16,532 nt of DNA from Coprococcus sp. (GCA_016297325.1 JAEDGW010000057.1:1-16532); one strand, 5' to 3'; shown: positions 1 through 7,387, counted from the first letter of the stretch. Notes: generated from the letters alone by a model not told the origin. Numbers and translations: made by a program.

Positions 1-579
1 TATAATTCTTCCCGGCATCCGGGAGATGATGAAGTCACTCTGCAGACGATAAAGATGGTAACTGAACAGAATGAGAGACTCAGCAAAATGGTAAAGACAC
101 TTCTTGATATGAGTGAGCTTCAAACTGTGAGCCGGGATGATAAAATAATGGTCGACGCGCTTGTTGATGAGGTATTGGCGGATCTGGAACCTCTTGCACA
201 GGAAAAGGATATAGAACTTATTGGAGAATGTACGGATGTAACGATGATAGGAAGTGACATCCTTATTTACAGGATGTTATACAATCTTGTTGAGAATGCT
301 ATAAAATATAACCGCACAGGAGGACGGGTTACAGTGACAGCGCGTCAGAAGGAAAAACACGTTTACCTGTCAGTAGAGGATACCGGAAATGGTATCCCGG
401 AAGAACTGAAGGATCGCGTGTTTGAACCTTTCTTTCGCGTGGATAAATCCAGAAGCCGTGAGCTTGGCGGCGTAGGACTGGGACTTGCTCTTGTCCGCGA
501 GATCGTGATAGTGCATGATGGCAATATTGCAGTTAAGTCTAATCCGTCTGGAGGAACGATTTTTGAAGTTGTTTTATAA
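1..579 (+). CDS. Sensor histidine kinase, C-terminal part (5' end outside window)
   Basis: The reading frame is open from base 1, so this is the 192-residue C-terminal part of a longer protein whose sensor region, HAMP and phospho-acceptor histidine lie upstream. Visible in order: the second dimerisation helix of HisKA (about residues 19-40, ending LLDMSELQ), then the HATPase_c domain with N box NLVENAIKYN, G1 box DTGNGIP, F box FEPFFRVDKS and G2 box GVGLGLALV, ending GGTIFEVVL. It would autophosphorylate from ATP and pass the phosphate to a response regulator, probably encoded just upstream and not visible. Only 40 bases separate its stop from the stop of the convergent GH26 gene, with no obvious terminator between them. 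The kinase assignment is secure; the signal and partner cannot be told. Confidence 0.93.
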   Translation, partial: YNSSRHPGDDEVTLQTIKMVTEQNERLSKMVKTLLDMSELQTVSRDDKIMVDALVDEVLADLEPLAQEKDIELIGECTDVTMIGSDILIYRMLYNLVENAIKYNRTGGRVTVTARQKEKHVYLSVEDTGNGIPEELKDRVFEPFFRVDKSRSRELGGVGLGLALVREIVIVHDGNIAVKSNPSGGTIFEVVL

Positions 580-619
580 AGTGAGCATTACAGCCGTTAC
601 ATATAACAGACTTACCCAC

Positions 620-1561
620 TTACTTTCCGGTAACAGCATATTGACTGTCATACATGGCCTTAAGATTTTCGTTGGAATTGAATTTTTCTCCTATGCAGAA
701 TTCTTCAGACCATGTCATGTAGTATGCCCATGGAGTGTGTGACTTCTCCAGAAGATGTATATCCGGTATATATCCAACTTCGGTAAGGGCGGCAACCTTG
801 TTCGGAGAGGTAGCTTCTACAAGCTTTGTGTATTCTTCACTGTAATCGGTTGCTGTGTATTCCGGCAGATATATGTCCATGGAGACAATATCAACGAAGT
901 CATCTCCAGGGTATACGCCTTTTGTAGGACAGTTCCATACCCATATAAGGTTGTTGATGTTCAGTACATTTGTATAGTAGTCGAACATGAGTCTGTAGAG
1001 CTTTGCCGCAACAGCAGGACCTTTGGCACCCCACCAGAACCAGGTGCCCTCGGACTCGTGGAAAGGTCTCCACAGAACCGGGATATCTTCAAGCTGGAAT
1101 CTTCGGAGTTCCTTTGCGATGATGTCCATATCGTGGTAGAAAGCATCACGTTCTCTTGTTCCTGGAATGAGCACCTTTTCAGCGTCGAAGTCAGTGTGCT
1201 CTGTGTAGAAACTCTTGTCACGACCTCCAATCGGAGAGAACCAGTGAAATGTGAAAGTGACAATGCCATTTGTTTTCTTTGCCCATTCGAGAGCGGTGTC
1301 AAGGGTATTCTGATTTTCATATACCTCTGTGAGACATTCTGCGGATGCATCATTATAGTTTATGTTTGGCGAGTATCCAAGCAGCTCGAAACCTCTGAGT
1401 GCCGGATATTTGCCTGTCTGTTCGTATATATAGTCAATCTCCTCCATAGGATTGGTCTGTGTGTGCTGACCTGTTATTATCTTTTTACCAGAAATCTCCG
1501 ATAAATAATCCAGCAGATTCTGTGCTGAATGCGATATGTGCTTGTTTGCTGCTTTCTGCAT
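620..1561 (-). CDS. Glycoside hydrolase family 26 protein (probable cytoplasmic beta-mannanase/mannobiohydrolase)
   Basis: A 313-residue protein spanning a single GH26 (beta/alpha)8 catalytic domain. Seen: N-terminal KKIITGQHTQ (residues 26-35), typical of the first strand of GH26; the acid/base motif WRPFHE (164-169, E169 the likely proton donor) followed by a Trp-rich substrate stretch GTWFWWG; and the nucleophile motif ALTEVG (E261). Family members cleave beta-1,4-mannans, with a few beta-1,3-xylanases and lichenases, by a retaining mechanism. No signal peptide, lipobox, CBM or dockerin is visible, so it probably acts inside the cell on imported oligosaccharides. An in-frame ATG lies 17 codons upstream (1612), but the AAGGAG at 1570-1575, 8 bases before 1561, decides for 1561. 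The divergent AraC-type gene is the likely regulator. No sugar transporter or other mannan gene is in the window. The exact substrate is unproven. Confidence 0.88.
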   Translation of the reverse strand: MQKAANKHISHSAQNLLDYLSEISGKKIITGQHTQTNPMEEIDYIYEQTGKYPALRGFELLGYSPNINYNDASAECLTEVYENQNTLDTALEWAKKTNGIVTFTFHWFSPIGGRDKSFYTEHTDFDAEKVLIPGTRERDAFYHDMDIIAKELRRFQLEDIPVLWRPFHESEGTWFWWGAKGPAVAAKLYRLMFDYYTNVLNINNLIWVWNCPTKGVYPGDDFVDIVSMDIYLPEYTATDYSEEYTKLVEATSPNKVAALTEVGYIPDIHLLEKSHTPWAYYMTWSEEFCIGEKFNSNENLKAMYDSQYAVTGK

Positions 1562-1569
1562 CTTATTTT

Positions 1570-1575
1570 CTCCTT
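1570..1575 (-). promoter_or_regulatory. Ribosome binding site deciding the GH26 start
   Basis: AAGGAG on the minus strand, 8 bases upstream of the ATG at 1561. The longer in-frame start at 1612 has no comparable site and would add a 17-residue polar leader that is not signal-peptide-like. Confidence 0.75.
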
Positions 1576-1605
1576 CATTAGTATGTGTTTGATATGCTTT
1601 TATCA

Positions 1606-1634
1606 TATACAAATAAATGTAATAATTGTATTAT
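1606..1634 (+). promoter_or_regulatory. Possible promoter of the AraC-type gene
   Basis: TATACA (1606-1611), 17-base spacer, TATTAT (1629-1634; 5 of 6 consensus). It would give a leader of about 55 bases. Its -10 lies on top of the -10 of the opposing GH26 promoter. The region is very AT-rich, so chance matches are likely. Confidence 0.3.
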
Positions 1635-1658
1635 ATAAAGAGCAAAAAATTGTATAAA
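1630..1658 (-). promoter_or_regulatory. Probable promoter of the GH26 gene
   Basis: Read on the minus strand: TTTATA (1653-1658), 17-base spacer, perfect TATAAT (1630-1635). Transcription would start near 1622, giving a leader of about 60 bases. The weak -35 with a perfect -10 is what an activator-dependent promoter can look like, consistent with the adjacent AraC-type regulator (inference). Confidence 0.45.
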
Positions 1659-1673
1659 CCTATCATGATACAA
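1650..1673. promoter_or_regulatory. Candidate operator: TTGTAT-12-ATACAA inverted repeat
   Basis: TTGTAT at 1650-1655 and ATACAA at 1668-1673 form a dyad upstream of and overlapping the GH26 -35. Further copies of the half-site lie at 1626-1631 (TTGTAT) and 1607-1612 (ATACAA). Two of them share a longer context (TATCAT followed directly, or after one base, by ATACAA). Possible binding sites for the divergent AraC-type protein; inference only. Confidence 0.35.
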
Positions 1674-1697
1674 CTTGGATCGTAGGGGGAGACTGCT

Positions 1698-2549
1698 ATG
1701 GAAATGTTTGAGTACATTGATGAGATGAAACAGCCATATGATATATTTTACACAGATTGTGTGCATTCTGAATTGCACTGGCACTATTACAGTGAGATGC
1801 TTTATATAGTCAGCGGATCCATCCGGGTGATCTGCAATGATGGAGAGACGGTTCTCAGAAAAGGGGATATGTGCTACCTATATCCGCTGCAGCTTCACAG
1901 TATAAAGGCGGATAAGACCTGTACGGAATCGGTGAAGTATGCGGTCATAAAGTTTAATATGTATACACTGGGCATTCCCCAGACTTATGTAAGGAAAATG
2001 TATGATTGTTTTGTATACAGGACGGAGACTACAGATTTCTGTATGGTTATAAGGTCTGAAAAACTAAAAGAAAGTATGGCAGATATTGTTCAGGATATAT
2101 TTGAGGAGTATATGGAAAAACGGGAGATGTACATGCTTGCGGTTCAGTCTGGGATATATAAGCTGCTCATCATCATGGCAAGACAAATGAAAACAAATGG
2201 AGATTTTAAGCATAAGAGGTCGGATGGTGATGTGTATTTCAATCACATACTGGAATATATAGATGCGCATTCGTCAGAACAGATTGAGGTTAAAGATCTG
2301 GCAGAAATGTGCAGTATGAGTTATTCACACTTTGCCAGATCATTTAAGGCTCGTTATGGAAGATCGTGTAAGGAATACATATTGTATATAAGGCTCAACA
2401 AGGCGCAGAACATGCTGCTGTATTCGGATTATTCCATGGAATATATTGCGCAGGAAAATGGCTTTTCGGATAGCAGTTATTTTATCCGGGTGTATAAAAA
2501 GTGGAGGGGGATCACTCCGAAACAGGAAAGGATGCAGAACAGACTTTAG
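1698..2549 (+). CDS. AraC-family transcriptional regulator (cupin sensor plus double HTH)
   Basis: A 283-residue protein. The N-terminal ~100 residues form a cupin-like sensor: HWHYYSEMLYIVSG (27-40), then GETVLRKGDMCYLYP and LHSI, the usual beta-barrel signature that binds a sugar or other small effector. The C-terminal ~95 residues are the AraC/XylS DNA-binding domain with two helix-turn-helix units: one around VKDLAEMCSMSYSHFARSFK and the second, highly conserved, around IAQENGFSDSSYFIRVYKKW, followed by GITPKQ. AGGGGGA at 1685-1690 lies 7 bases before the ATG. It is divergent from the GH26 gene, and the shared promoter region carries TTGTAT/ATACAA half-sites, so it most likely activates the hydrolase in response to an oligosaccharide. 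Effector identity is not visible. Confidence 0.92.
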   Translation: MEMFEYIDEMKQPYDIFYTDCVHSELHWHYYSEMLYIVSGSIRVICNDGETVLRKGDMCYLYPLQLHSIKADKTCTESVKYAVIKFNMYTLGIPQTYVRKMYDCFVYRTETTDFCMVIRSEKLKESMADIVQDIFEEYMEKREMYMLAVQSGIYKLLIIMARQMKTNGDFKHKRSDGDVYFNHILEYIDAHSSEQIEVKDLAEMCSMSYSHFARSFKARYGRSCKEYILYIRLNKAQNMLLYSDYSMEYIAQENGFSDSSYFIRVYKKWRGITPKQERMQNRL

Positions 2550-2571
2550 TATCCCAATAGGGTGCAAATGA

Positions 2572-2610
2572 AACAGACTCACATGTGATTGAGACACAAG
2601 TGAGTCTGTT
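2572..2610. terminator. Hairpin between convergent AraC and MATE genes
   Basis: A perfect 11-bp stem: AACAGACTCAC (2572-2582) and GTGAGTCTGTT (2600-2610), 17-base loop. It lies between the AraC stop (2549) and the MATE stop (2621). There is no good T run on the plus side; on the minus side the stem is followed by TTTCATTTG. It is probably a bidirectional or weak terminator. Confidence 0.6.
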
Positions 2611-2620
2611 CATAAACCGA

Positions 2621-4021
2621 TTATATTGTTGCCGTTGCGGATTTGGCACGGCTAATTTTATTTTCCCCGAACTTTCGTCTCAGCTGTTTCATAACCCACA
2701 GGTACGCAGGGATCAGGAAGAGATCAGCACATACCCATGCAAGCGGACTTCCTAGTGATACGCAGATGAAACCGAAATGTGGCACCAGCACGAAACCGGC
2801 AACAGAACGGGCAATCATCTCACATATGCCTGCAAGTATGGCGAAAGTCGAGTAGCCAAGCCCCTGTATCATGAATCTTACGATATTCACAAGAGCCAGG
2901 AATATGTAGAATGCGGCATTGATAACCACGAATTCATATATGTAGCCGATAAGCTCTATCTGTTCCTTCTTTACAAAGAGAAGTGCAAGCTGCTTTCCGA
3001 ACACGATGGAGAAAGCCAGAGCCACGAGGGCATATATGATTCCCATCTTGATACAGGCTTTAAGTCCCTGATCAACACGGTCAAGACGCTTGGCACCAAC
3101 ATTCTGACCTCCGTATGTTGCCATGGTGGAGCCCATTGCATCGAAAGGACAGCACATGAACATGCAAATCTTGGATCCTGCTGATACGGCTGCAACATAT
3201 GTTGAACCCATATCATTGACTGCGGTCTGTAGAATGACACTGCCTATGGCTGTTATGCTGTACTGCAGTCCCATAGGTAGACCCATACCGCAGAGCTTAA
3301 GGCAGTGACGCATGCTGAATGTCCAATCCTCTTTACTGAATTCAAGATACTTCAGTTTCTTTGTCATGTATATCGTACATATGATTCCTGACACTGCCTG
3401 TGAAGCTACTGTGGCAACTGCAGCTCCGGCGACGCCCATAGGAACAACAAGTATAAGATCAAGTATTATGTTGACAATTGATGAACCCACAAGAAATATT
3501 ACAGGTGTGATACTGTCTCCGAGTGATCTCAGTATCCCGGCGGTCAGGTTGTAGAGGAAGGTTGCCGGAATGCCCAGGAATATTATAAATATGTATATAT
3601 ATGCATCATCGATGATATTTGAAGGTGTTCTGAGAGCCTTGAGTATCTGCATGGTAAAGATACTTACAGCCACAGTTATAACAGCAGCCAGTGCAACGGA
3701 TGACCATATACTGTTGATTATATAAGCCTTAAGAGCCTTGAAATCCTTCGCACCGTAAGCCTGGGCAACAGGGATTGCAAATCCATTGCAGATTCCTATA
3801 CAGAATCCGAGTATCATGAAGTTGATGCTTCCGGTGGAACCCACCGCCGCCAGCGCGTCCGTTCCAAGCTTCTGTCCGACTATGACAGAATCCACCATAT
3901 TATAAAACTGCTGAAATATCAGACCAAAGAGAAGGGGCAGACCAAAGTTCAATATAAGCTTTGAAGGCTTTCCTTCAGTGAGATCTTTTGTGCCACTGAT
4001 GCGCGCAATAAAATTCTTCAT
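2621..4021 (-). CDS. MATE-family multidrug/metabolite exporter
   Basis: A 466-residue polytopic membrane protein with about 12 hydrophobic segments. The N-terminal signature TEGKPSKLIL, then PLLFGLIFQQFYNMVDSVIVG and LAAVGSTGSINFM, is characteristic of the MATE family; the second half repeats the pattern (LPMGLQYSITAIGSVILQ ... VNDMGSTYVAAVSAGSKI). MATE proteins expel cationic drugs or metabolites in exchange for sodium ions or protons across the cytoplasmic membrane. The start is supported by GAGAGG 8 bases upstream. The gene stands alone, divergent from the 4314 operon. A strong inverted repeat at 4093-4137, about 75 bases upstream of the start, may be an operator. Substrate unknown. Confidence 0.93.
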   Translation of the reverse strand: MKNFIARISGTKDLTEGKPSKLILNFGLPLLFGLIFQQFYNMVDSVIVGQKLGTDALAAVGSTGSINFMILGFCIGICNGFAIPVAQAYGAKDFKALKAYIINSIWSSVALAAVITVAVSIFTMQILKALRTPSNIIDDAYIYIFIIFLGIPATFLYNLTAGILRSLGDSITPVIFLVGSSIVNIILDLILVVPMGVAGAAVATVASQAVSGIICTIYMTKKLKYLEFSKEDWTFSMRHCLKLCGMGLPMGLQYSITAIGSVILQTAVNDMGSTYVAAVSAGSKICMFMCCPFDAMGSTMATYGGQNVGAKRLDRVDQGLKACIKMGIIYALVALAFSIVFGKQLALLFVKKEQIELIGYIYEFVVINAAFYIFLALVNIVRFMIQGLGYSTFAILAGICEMIARSVAGFVLVPHFGFICVSLGSPLAWVCADLFLIPAYLWVMKQLRRKFGENKISRAKSATATI

Positions 4022-4092
4022 GTGATTCGCCTCTCAAAAATCTAGTTGTTTGTTTATAAATTGCTTGTATTCACAATATCGTGTATTGCTAG

Positions 4093-4137
4093 TTAATCAC
4101 CTTTTAATGATTTTATATATGGAAAAAAGGTGATTAA
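4093..4137. promoter_or_regulatory. Long inverted repeat upstream of the MATE gene (candidate operator)
   Basis: TTAATCACCTTTT (4093-4105) and AAAAGGTGATTAA (4125-4137) form a perfect 13-bp dyad with a 19-base spacer. Neither strand has a T run after the stem, so it is not an ordinary terminator. The spacer holds an AT-rich TATAAA on the minus strand that could be a -10 for the MATE gene, but no convincing -35 accompanies it. A repressor operator or a structured leader are the simplest readings. Confidence 0.45.
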
Positions 4138-4175
4138 ACGTGGTAAAATGTAAACACTTTTGTAATGCTGAAAAC

Positions 4176-4204
4176 TTGATATATATTAGTCTCTGAACTA
4201 ATAT
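4176..4204 (+). promoter_or_regulatory. Probable promoter of the 4314-birA operon
   Basis: TTGATA (4176-4181; 5 of 6), 17-base spacer, TAATAT (4199-4204; 4 of 6). Transcription would start near 4211, leaving a leader of about 100 bases before the first gene. Confidence 0.4.
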
Positions 4205-4205
4205 A
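4182..4205. promoter_or_regulatory. Inverted repeat filling the promoter spacer (candidate operator)
   Basis: TATATTAG (4182-4189) and CTAATATA (4198-4205), separated by 8 bases. The dyad begins directly after the predicted -35 and ends on the predicted -10, the classical position of a repressor operator. It does not resemble the long, widely spaced BirA boxes known from Firmicutes, so BirA autoregulation is not clearly supported. Confidence 0.4.
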
Positions 4206-4313
4206 AGTATAGTCGTAAAAGTGATGAAAAAAGAGAAAATAATTGTGCATAAAGCACATGGATACAAACCAGGGTAATGTCGATAACGATAATGACCTGG
4301 CGGGGGATATGGA

Positions 4314-4985
4314 ATGAGCAGAGATAGCGATAAAAAAAATAATAAAAAAAAGAACGATAAAAAGATTGGCAAGAATAATAAAACGGGCAGAGAAGAAATC
4401 AGGAATATAAATAGTATGAACGGTGGCACAGCAAAATCTTACAGGCAGAAAGTTCTTGTGAATCAGGCAGGAAAGCTAGTGGATGAGCTTGAGCGGGCGA
4501 GACGAGAGGAGCAGGAGTCCCAGATTGATGGAATAATCAGACAGAAGGTTATCAAGAGAAAGAATACCAGGGCTGCCTATCGTATTGTGGGAATAGTATT
4601 TATACTGATTGGAATCGCGTGTATGTGGTGGGCCATGGGAGGTCACTACAGGTTTTTGAAGGCGGCGGTTTCTATAGCAGCCATGGCATATGGATTTTAT
4701 ATAGTAAAGAGTTCGTTCAGAAGTTCTGCATATGATGCCACATATCTGTTTGGACAGGATAAGATCACAATACTCCAAAAGGGCGGCAGCAAGACCATCC
4801 CGTATGAATCAGTGACGGCTTATACGGTGATAGAGCCGGATCCTGAGATGAAGTATTATATTTTAAAGTTCGACAGGGGGAAGGAGAGTTATGTAGTGCC
4901 ATTTGCCGGGGCGAAGGCAAAATGTGAGGCAGTGTACAATATTTTCAGAGAGAAGGTAAGAACAGATGAAAAAGAAAATTCTTGA
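4314..4985 (+). CDS. Uncharacterised two-helix membrane protein with probable PH-like C-terminal domain
   Basis: A 223-residue protein I do not recognise by name. In order: a very Lys/Asn-rich, probably disordered N-terminus (1-25); a charged, likely helical stretch (45-85, with VDELERARREEQE); two membrane helices (about 89-108 and 114-132) joined by a tight turn; and a C-terminal cytoplasmic domain (about 143-215) whose pattern of short strands (ITILQKGG, KTIPYESVTAYTV, YYILKFDRG, ESYVVPF) and final helix resembles bacterial PH/YcxB-like domains. A GGGGGA sits just upstream of the ATG. The last 20 bases overlap birA, so the two are translationally coupled; a link to biotin metabolism is not otherwise visible. 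The PH-like reading is inference from the strand pattern. Confidence 0.75.
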   Translation: MSRDSDKKNNKKKNDKKIGKNNKTGREEIRNINSMNGGTAKSYRQKVLVNQAGKLVDELERARREEQESQIDGIIRQKVIKRKNTRAAYRIVGIVFILIGIACMWWAMGGHYRFLKAAVSIAAMAYGFYIVKSSFRSSAYDATYLFGQDKITILQKGGSKTIPYESVTAYTVIEPDPEMKYYILKFDRGKESYVVPFAGAKAKCEAVYNIFREKVRTDEKENS

Positions 4986-5946
4986 AAAACTCCAGGGTAC
5001 GGATGGGTTTGTATCAGGACAGGAATTATGTGAGCTGCTGGGTGTGTCAAGAACCGCAGTGTGGAAAAATATACAGGCTCTGAAAAATGATGGATATGTC
5101 ATAGAAGGAGTTAATAATAAAGGCTATAGGTTGGTTAGCGTTCCTGATGTCATGTCTGAGGAAAATATATCGAGGCACCTCAACACGAAGACATTTGCAA
5201 GAAAACTCTACTACTATGATGAAACTGATTCAACAAACACCCGCGCTAAGATTGTTGGTGAGACGGATCCTGTACACGGCGCATTGTTTGTTGCAAATGA
5301 ACAGACGGCAGGAAAAGGCCGGAGGGGACATAGCTGGAATTCAGATAAGGGAACAACGATATCCATGTCGTATCTGCTAAAACCGGATATAGATATCTCG
5401 TGCGTATCCAGGATAACTCTGGTGTCGGCGGTTGCACTTGCAAGAGCATTCGGCAAAGTGGATGGTGTCAAACCTCAGATAAAGTGGCCCAACGACGTAC
5501 TTTCAGATGGGAAGAAACTTGTCGGAATACTTACAGAGATGAGTTCAGAGGGAACTGATATTAGTTATGTTGTCGTGGGAATTGGTATAAATGTATATAA
5601 CCAGAGTTTCCCGGAGGACATTGCGGACAAGGCGACATCAATTCTTCTGGAGAACGGCAGGGGATGTGACAGGTCATGGTTCATAGCGCAGGTGTCAAAT
5701 GAGTTTGAAAAACTATACGATGAGTTTGTAAAAAATAAAGATCTGGGATTTCTTGTTGATGAGTACAACAGTTATCTTGTGAACAAGGATAAGCAGGTAT
5801 ATGTTATAGATGGAGATCAGAAAACTGAGTATACAGCCTTGGGACTTTCCCCGGACGGTGGACTCCTTGTCAGGGATGCTGATGGAGCTGTGCGCGATAT
5901 AATATCAGGGGAAGTATCCGTCAGAGGTATATATGGATATGTCTGA
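4966..5946 (+). CDS. birA: Bifunctional biotin-protein ligase / biotin operon repressor
   Basis: A 326-residue, full-length group II biotin ligase. It makes biotinyl-AMP from biotin and ATP and attaches biotin to a lysine of biotin carboxyl-carrier domains; with its DNA-binding domain it also represses biotin synthesis/uptake genes. Seen: winged HTH at residues 1-60 (SGQELCELLGVSRTAVWKNI, wing NNKGYRL); catalytic domain with STN (89-91), the biotinyl-AMP loop GKGRRGHSW (116-124), KWPND (173-177), GILTE (187-191) and GIGINV (205-210); and a C-terminal SH3-like domain ending SVRGIYGYV. It starts inside the preceding gene (20-base overlap), with AGAGAAGG about 10 bases upstream of its ATG. No biotin biosynthesis or transporter gene is nearby, so its repressor targets are elsewhere. 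Confidence 0.96.
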   Translation: MKKKILEKLQGTDGFVSGQELCELLGVSRTAVWKNIQALKNDGYVIEGVNNKGYRLVSVPDVMSEENISRHLNTKTFARKLYYYDETDSTNTRAKIVGETDPVHGALFVANEQTAGKGRRGHSWNSDKGTTISMSYLLKPDIDISCVSRITLVSAVALARAFGKVDGVKPQIKWPNDVLSDGKKLVGILTEMSSEGTDISYVVVGIGINVYNQSFPEDIADKATSILLENGRGCDRSWFIAQVSNEFEKLYDEFVKNKDLGFLVDEYNSYLVNKDKQVYVIDGDQKTEYTALGLSPDGGLLVRDADGAVRDIISGEVSVRGIYGYV

Positions 5947-6095
5947 TATATGATCAAGTATCATATGTATGAATGAAGTTCACACCTGTTTTTAATGACA
6001 AGCTGCGGATCAGGTATTGGAGATAAACATTCATTTGCATGTCGGTAAATGCGGCTTAATAATATTAATAAATGGCAGGCATGATTCAAAAAAAC

Positions 6096-6124
6096 TAGAA
6101 ATATAGACATTTATGGTTTATAAT
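6096..6124 (+). promoter_or_regulatory. Promoter of icd
   Basis: TAGAAA (6096-6101), 17-base spacer, perfect TATAAT (6119-6124). The leader would be about 48 bases and ends in a GGAGG 9 bases before the ATG. Confidence 0.55.
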
Positions 6125-6178
6125 CGGCAGTGGATATATAACATAATTTAGAAAATTCAAAGATGGAGGATATAAAAC

Positions 6179-7387
6179 ATGGAAAAGATTCAGATGACCA
6201 CACCACTTGTAGAGATGGATGGAGATGAGATGACCAGAATTCTCTGGCAGTATATCAAGGATGAGCTTATCTATCCATTTATCGATCTCAAGTCAGAGTA
6301 CTATGACCTTGGACTTGTACATAGAAACGAGACAGATGACAAGGTAACATTTGACTCAGCATATGCAACACAGAAGTATGGTGTAGCTGTAAAGTGCGCA
6401 ACCATCACACCTAATGCAGCAAGAGTTAAGGAGTACAATCTCAAGGAGATGTGGAAGAGTCCTAACGGAACTATCAGAGCAATTCTTGATGGTACAGTGT
6501 TCAGAGCACCTATCGTTGTAAAGGGAATCGAGCCATGTGTTAAAAACTGGAAGAAACCTATCACTATCGCAAGACATGCATACGGCGATGTATATAAGAG
6601 CGTGGAGATAGACGTTCCGGGACCTGGAACAGCAGAGCTTGTATTTACAGGTGATGACGGACAGGTTATAAAGGAGACTATCCATAAGTTTGACGGACCT
6701 GGTGTTCTTCAGGGACAGCACAACGTGGACAAGTCGATCGCAAGCTTTGCAAGAAGCTGTTTCAAGTATGCGCTTGATACAAAGCAGACTCTGTGGTTTG
6801 CGACAAAGGATACCATATCAAAGAAGTATGACCACACATTCAAGGATATCTTCCAGGAGATATTTGATGCAGAGTATAAGGAGCAGTTCGATGCAGCAGG
6901 TATCGAGTACTTCTACACACTTATAGATGATGCGGTTGCCCGTGTTATGAAGAGTGAAGGCGGTTACATCTGGGCATGCAAGAATTATGATGGAGATGTA
7001 ATGAGTGACATGATTTCATCAGCATTTGGTTCACTTGCCATGATGACATCAGTTCTCGTATCTCCTGATGGAAAGTATGAGTACGAGGCTGCTCATGGAA
7101 CAGTTATGAGACATTACTACAAGCATCTTGCAGGTGAGGAGACATCGACAAACTCAGTTGCAACTATATTCGCATGGTCAGGAGCACTCAGAAAGCGTGG
7201 AGAACTTGACGGAATCCAGGCACTTCAGGATTTCGCTGATAAGCTTGAGGCGGCAACCATCAAGACTATCGAGGATGGCAAGATGACAAAGGATCTGGCT
7301 CTTATAACAACACTTGAGAATCCAACAGTCCTCAACAGTGAGAACTTTATCAAGGCTATCAGAGAGACACTTGAGGGTATGCTCTAA
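6179..7387 (+). CDS. icd: NADP-dependent isocitrate dehydrogenase, class II (eukaryote-like homodimer type)
   Basis: A 402-residue, full-length enzyme that oxidises isocitrate to 2-oxoglutarate and CO2 with reduction of NADP+, supplying carbon for glutamate and NADPH. Seen: N-terminal VEMDGDEMTRILW; the substrate loop CATITPNAARV followed by WKSPNGTIRAILDGTVFRAPI; the catalytic Lys/Tyr regions; the metal-binding stretch DDAVARVMKSEGGYIWACKN; and the NADP site AAHGTVMRHY followed by TSTNSVATIFAWS. This is the class shared with mitochondrial/cytosolic eukaryotic enzymes and with Thermotoga, not the E. coli Icd type. Lysines are written almost only as AAG, unlike the neighbouring genes, which suggests high expression. 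It has its own promoter and a strong terminator, so it is monocistronic; no citrate synthase or aconitase gene is adjacent. Confidence 0.96.
   Translation: MEKIQMTTPLVEMDGDEMTRILWQYIKDELIYPFIDLKSEYYDLGLVHRNETDDKVTFDSAYATQKYGVAVKCATITPNAARVKEYNLKEMWKSPNGTIRAILDGTVFRAPIVVKGIEPCVKNWKKPITIARHAYGDVYKSVEIDVPGPGTAELVFTGDDGQVIKETIHKFDGPGVLQGQHNVDKSIASFARSCFKYALDTKQTLWFATKDTISKKYDHTFKDIFQEIFDAEYKEQFDAAGIEYFYTLIDDAVARVMKSEGGYIWACKNYDGDVMSDMISSAFGSLAMMTSVLVSPDGKYEYEAAHGTVMRHYYKHLAGEETSTNSVATIFAWSGALRKRGELDGIQALQDFADKLEAATIKTIEDGKMTKDLALITTLENPTVLNSENFIKAIRETLEGML

Noticed and set aside
755..1504. 249-codon plus-strand open frame antisense to the GH26 gene
   Set aside because: It has no ribosome site, a Cys/Val-rich composition without recognisable motifs, and lies wholly inside a gene with conserved catalytic residues on the other strand.
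4022..4313. BirA operator controlling birA itself
   Set aside because: The two dyads here have 19- and 8-base spacers and sequences unlike Firmicute BirA boxes; no match was found.
5947..5967. ATATGAT-5-ATCATAT hairpin after birA as a terminator
   Set aside because: The stem is short and AT-only in practice, and no T run follows; it may be chance in AT-rich DNA. The rest of the birA-icd gap up to the icd promoter shows nothing convincing.
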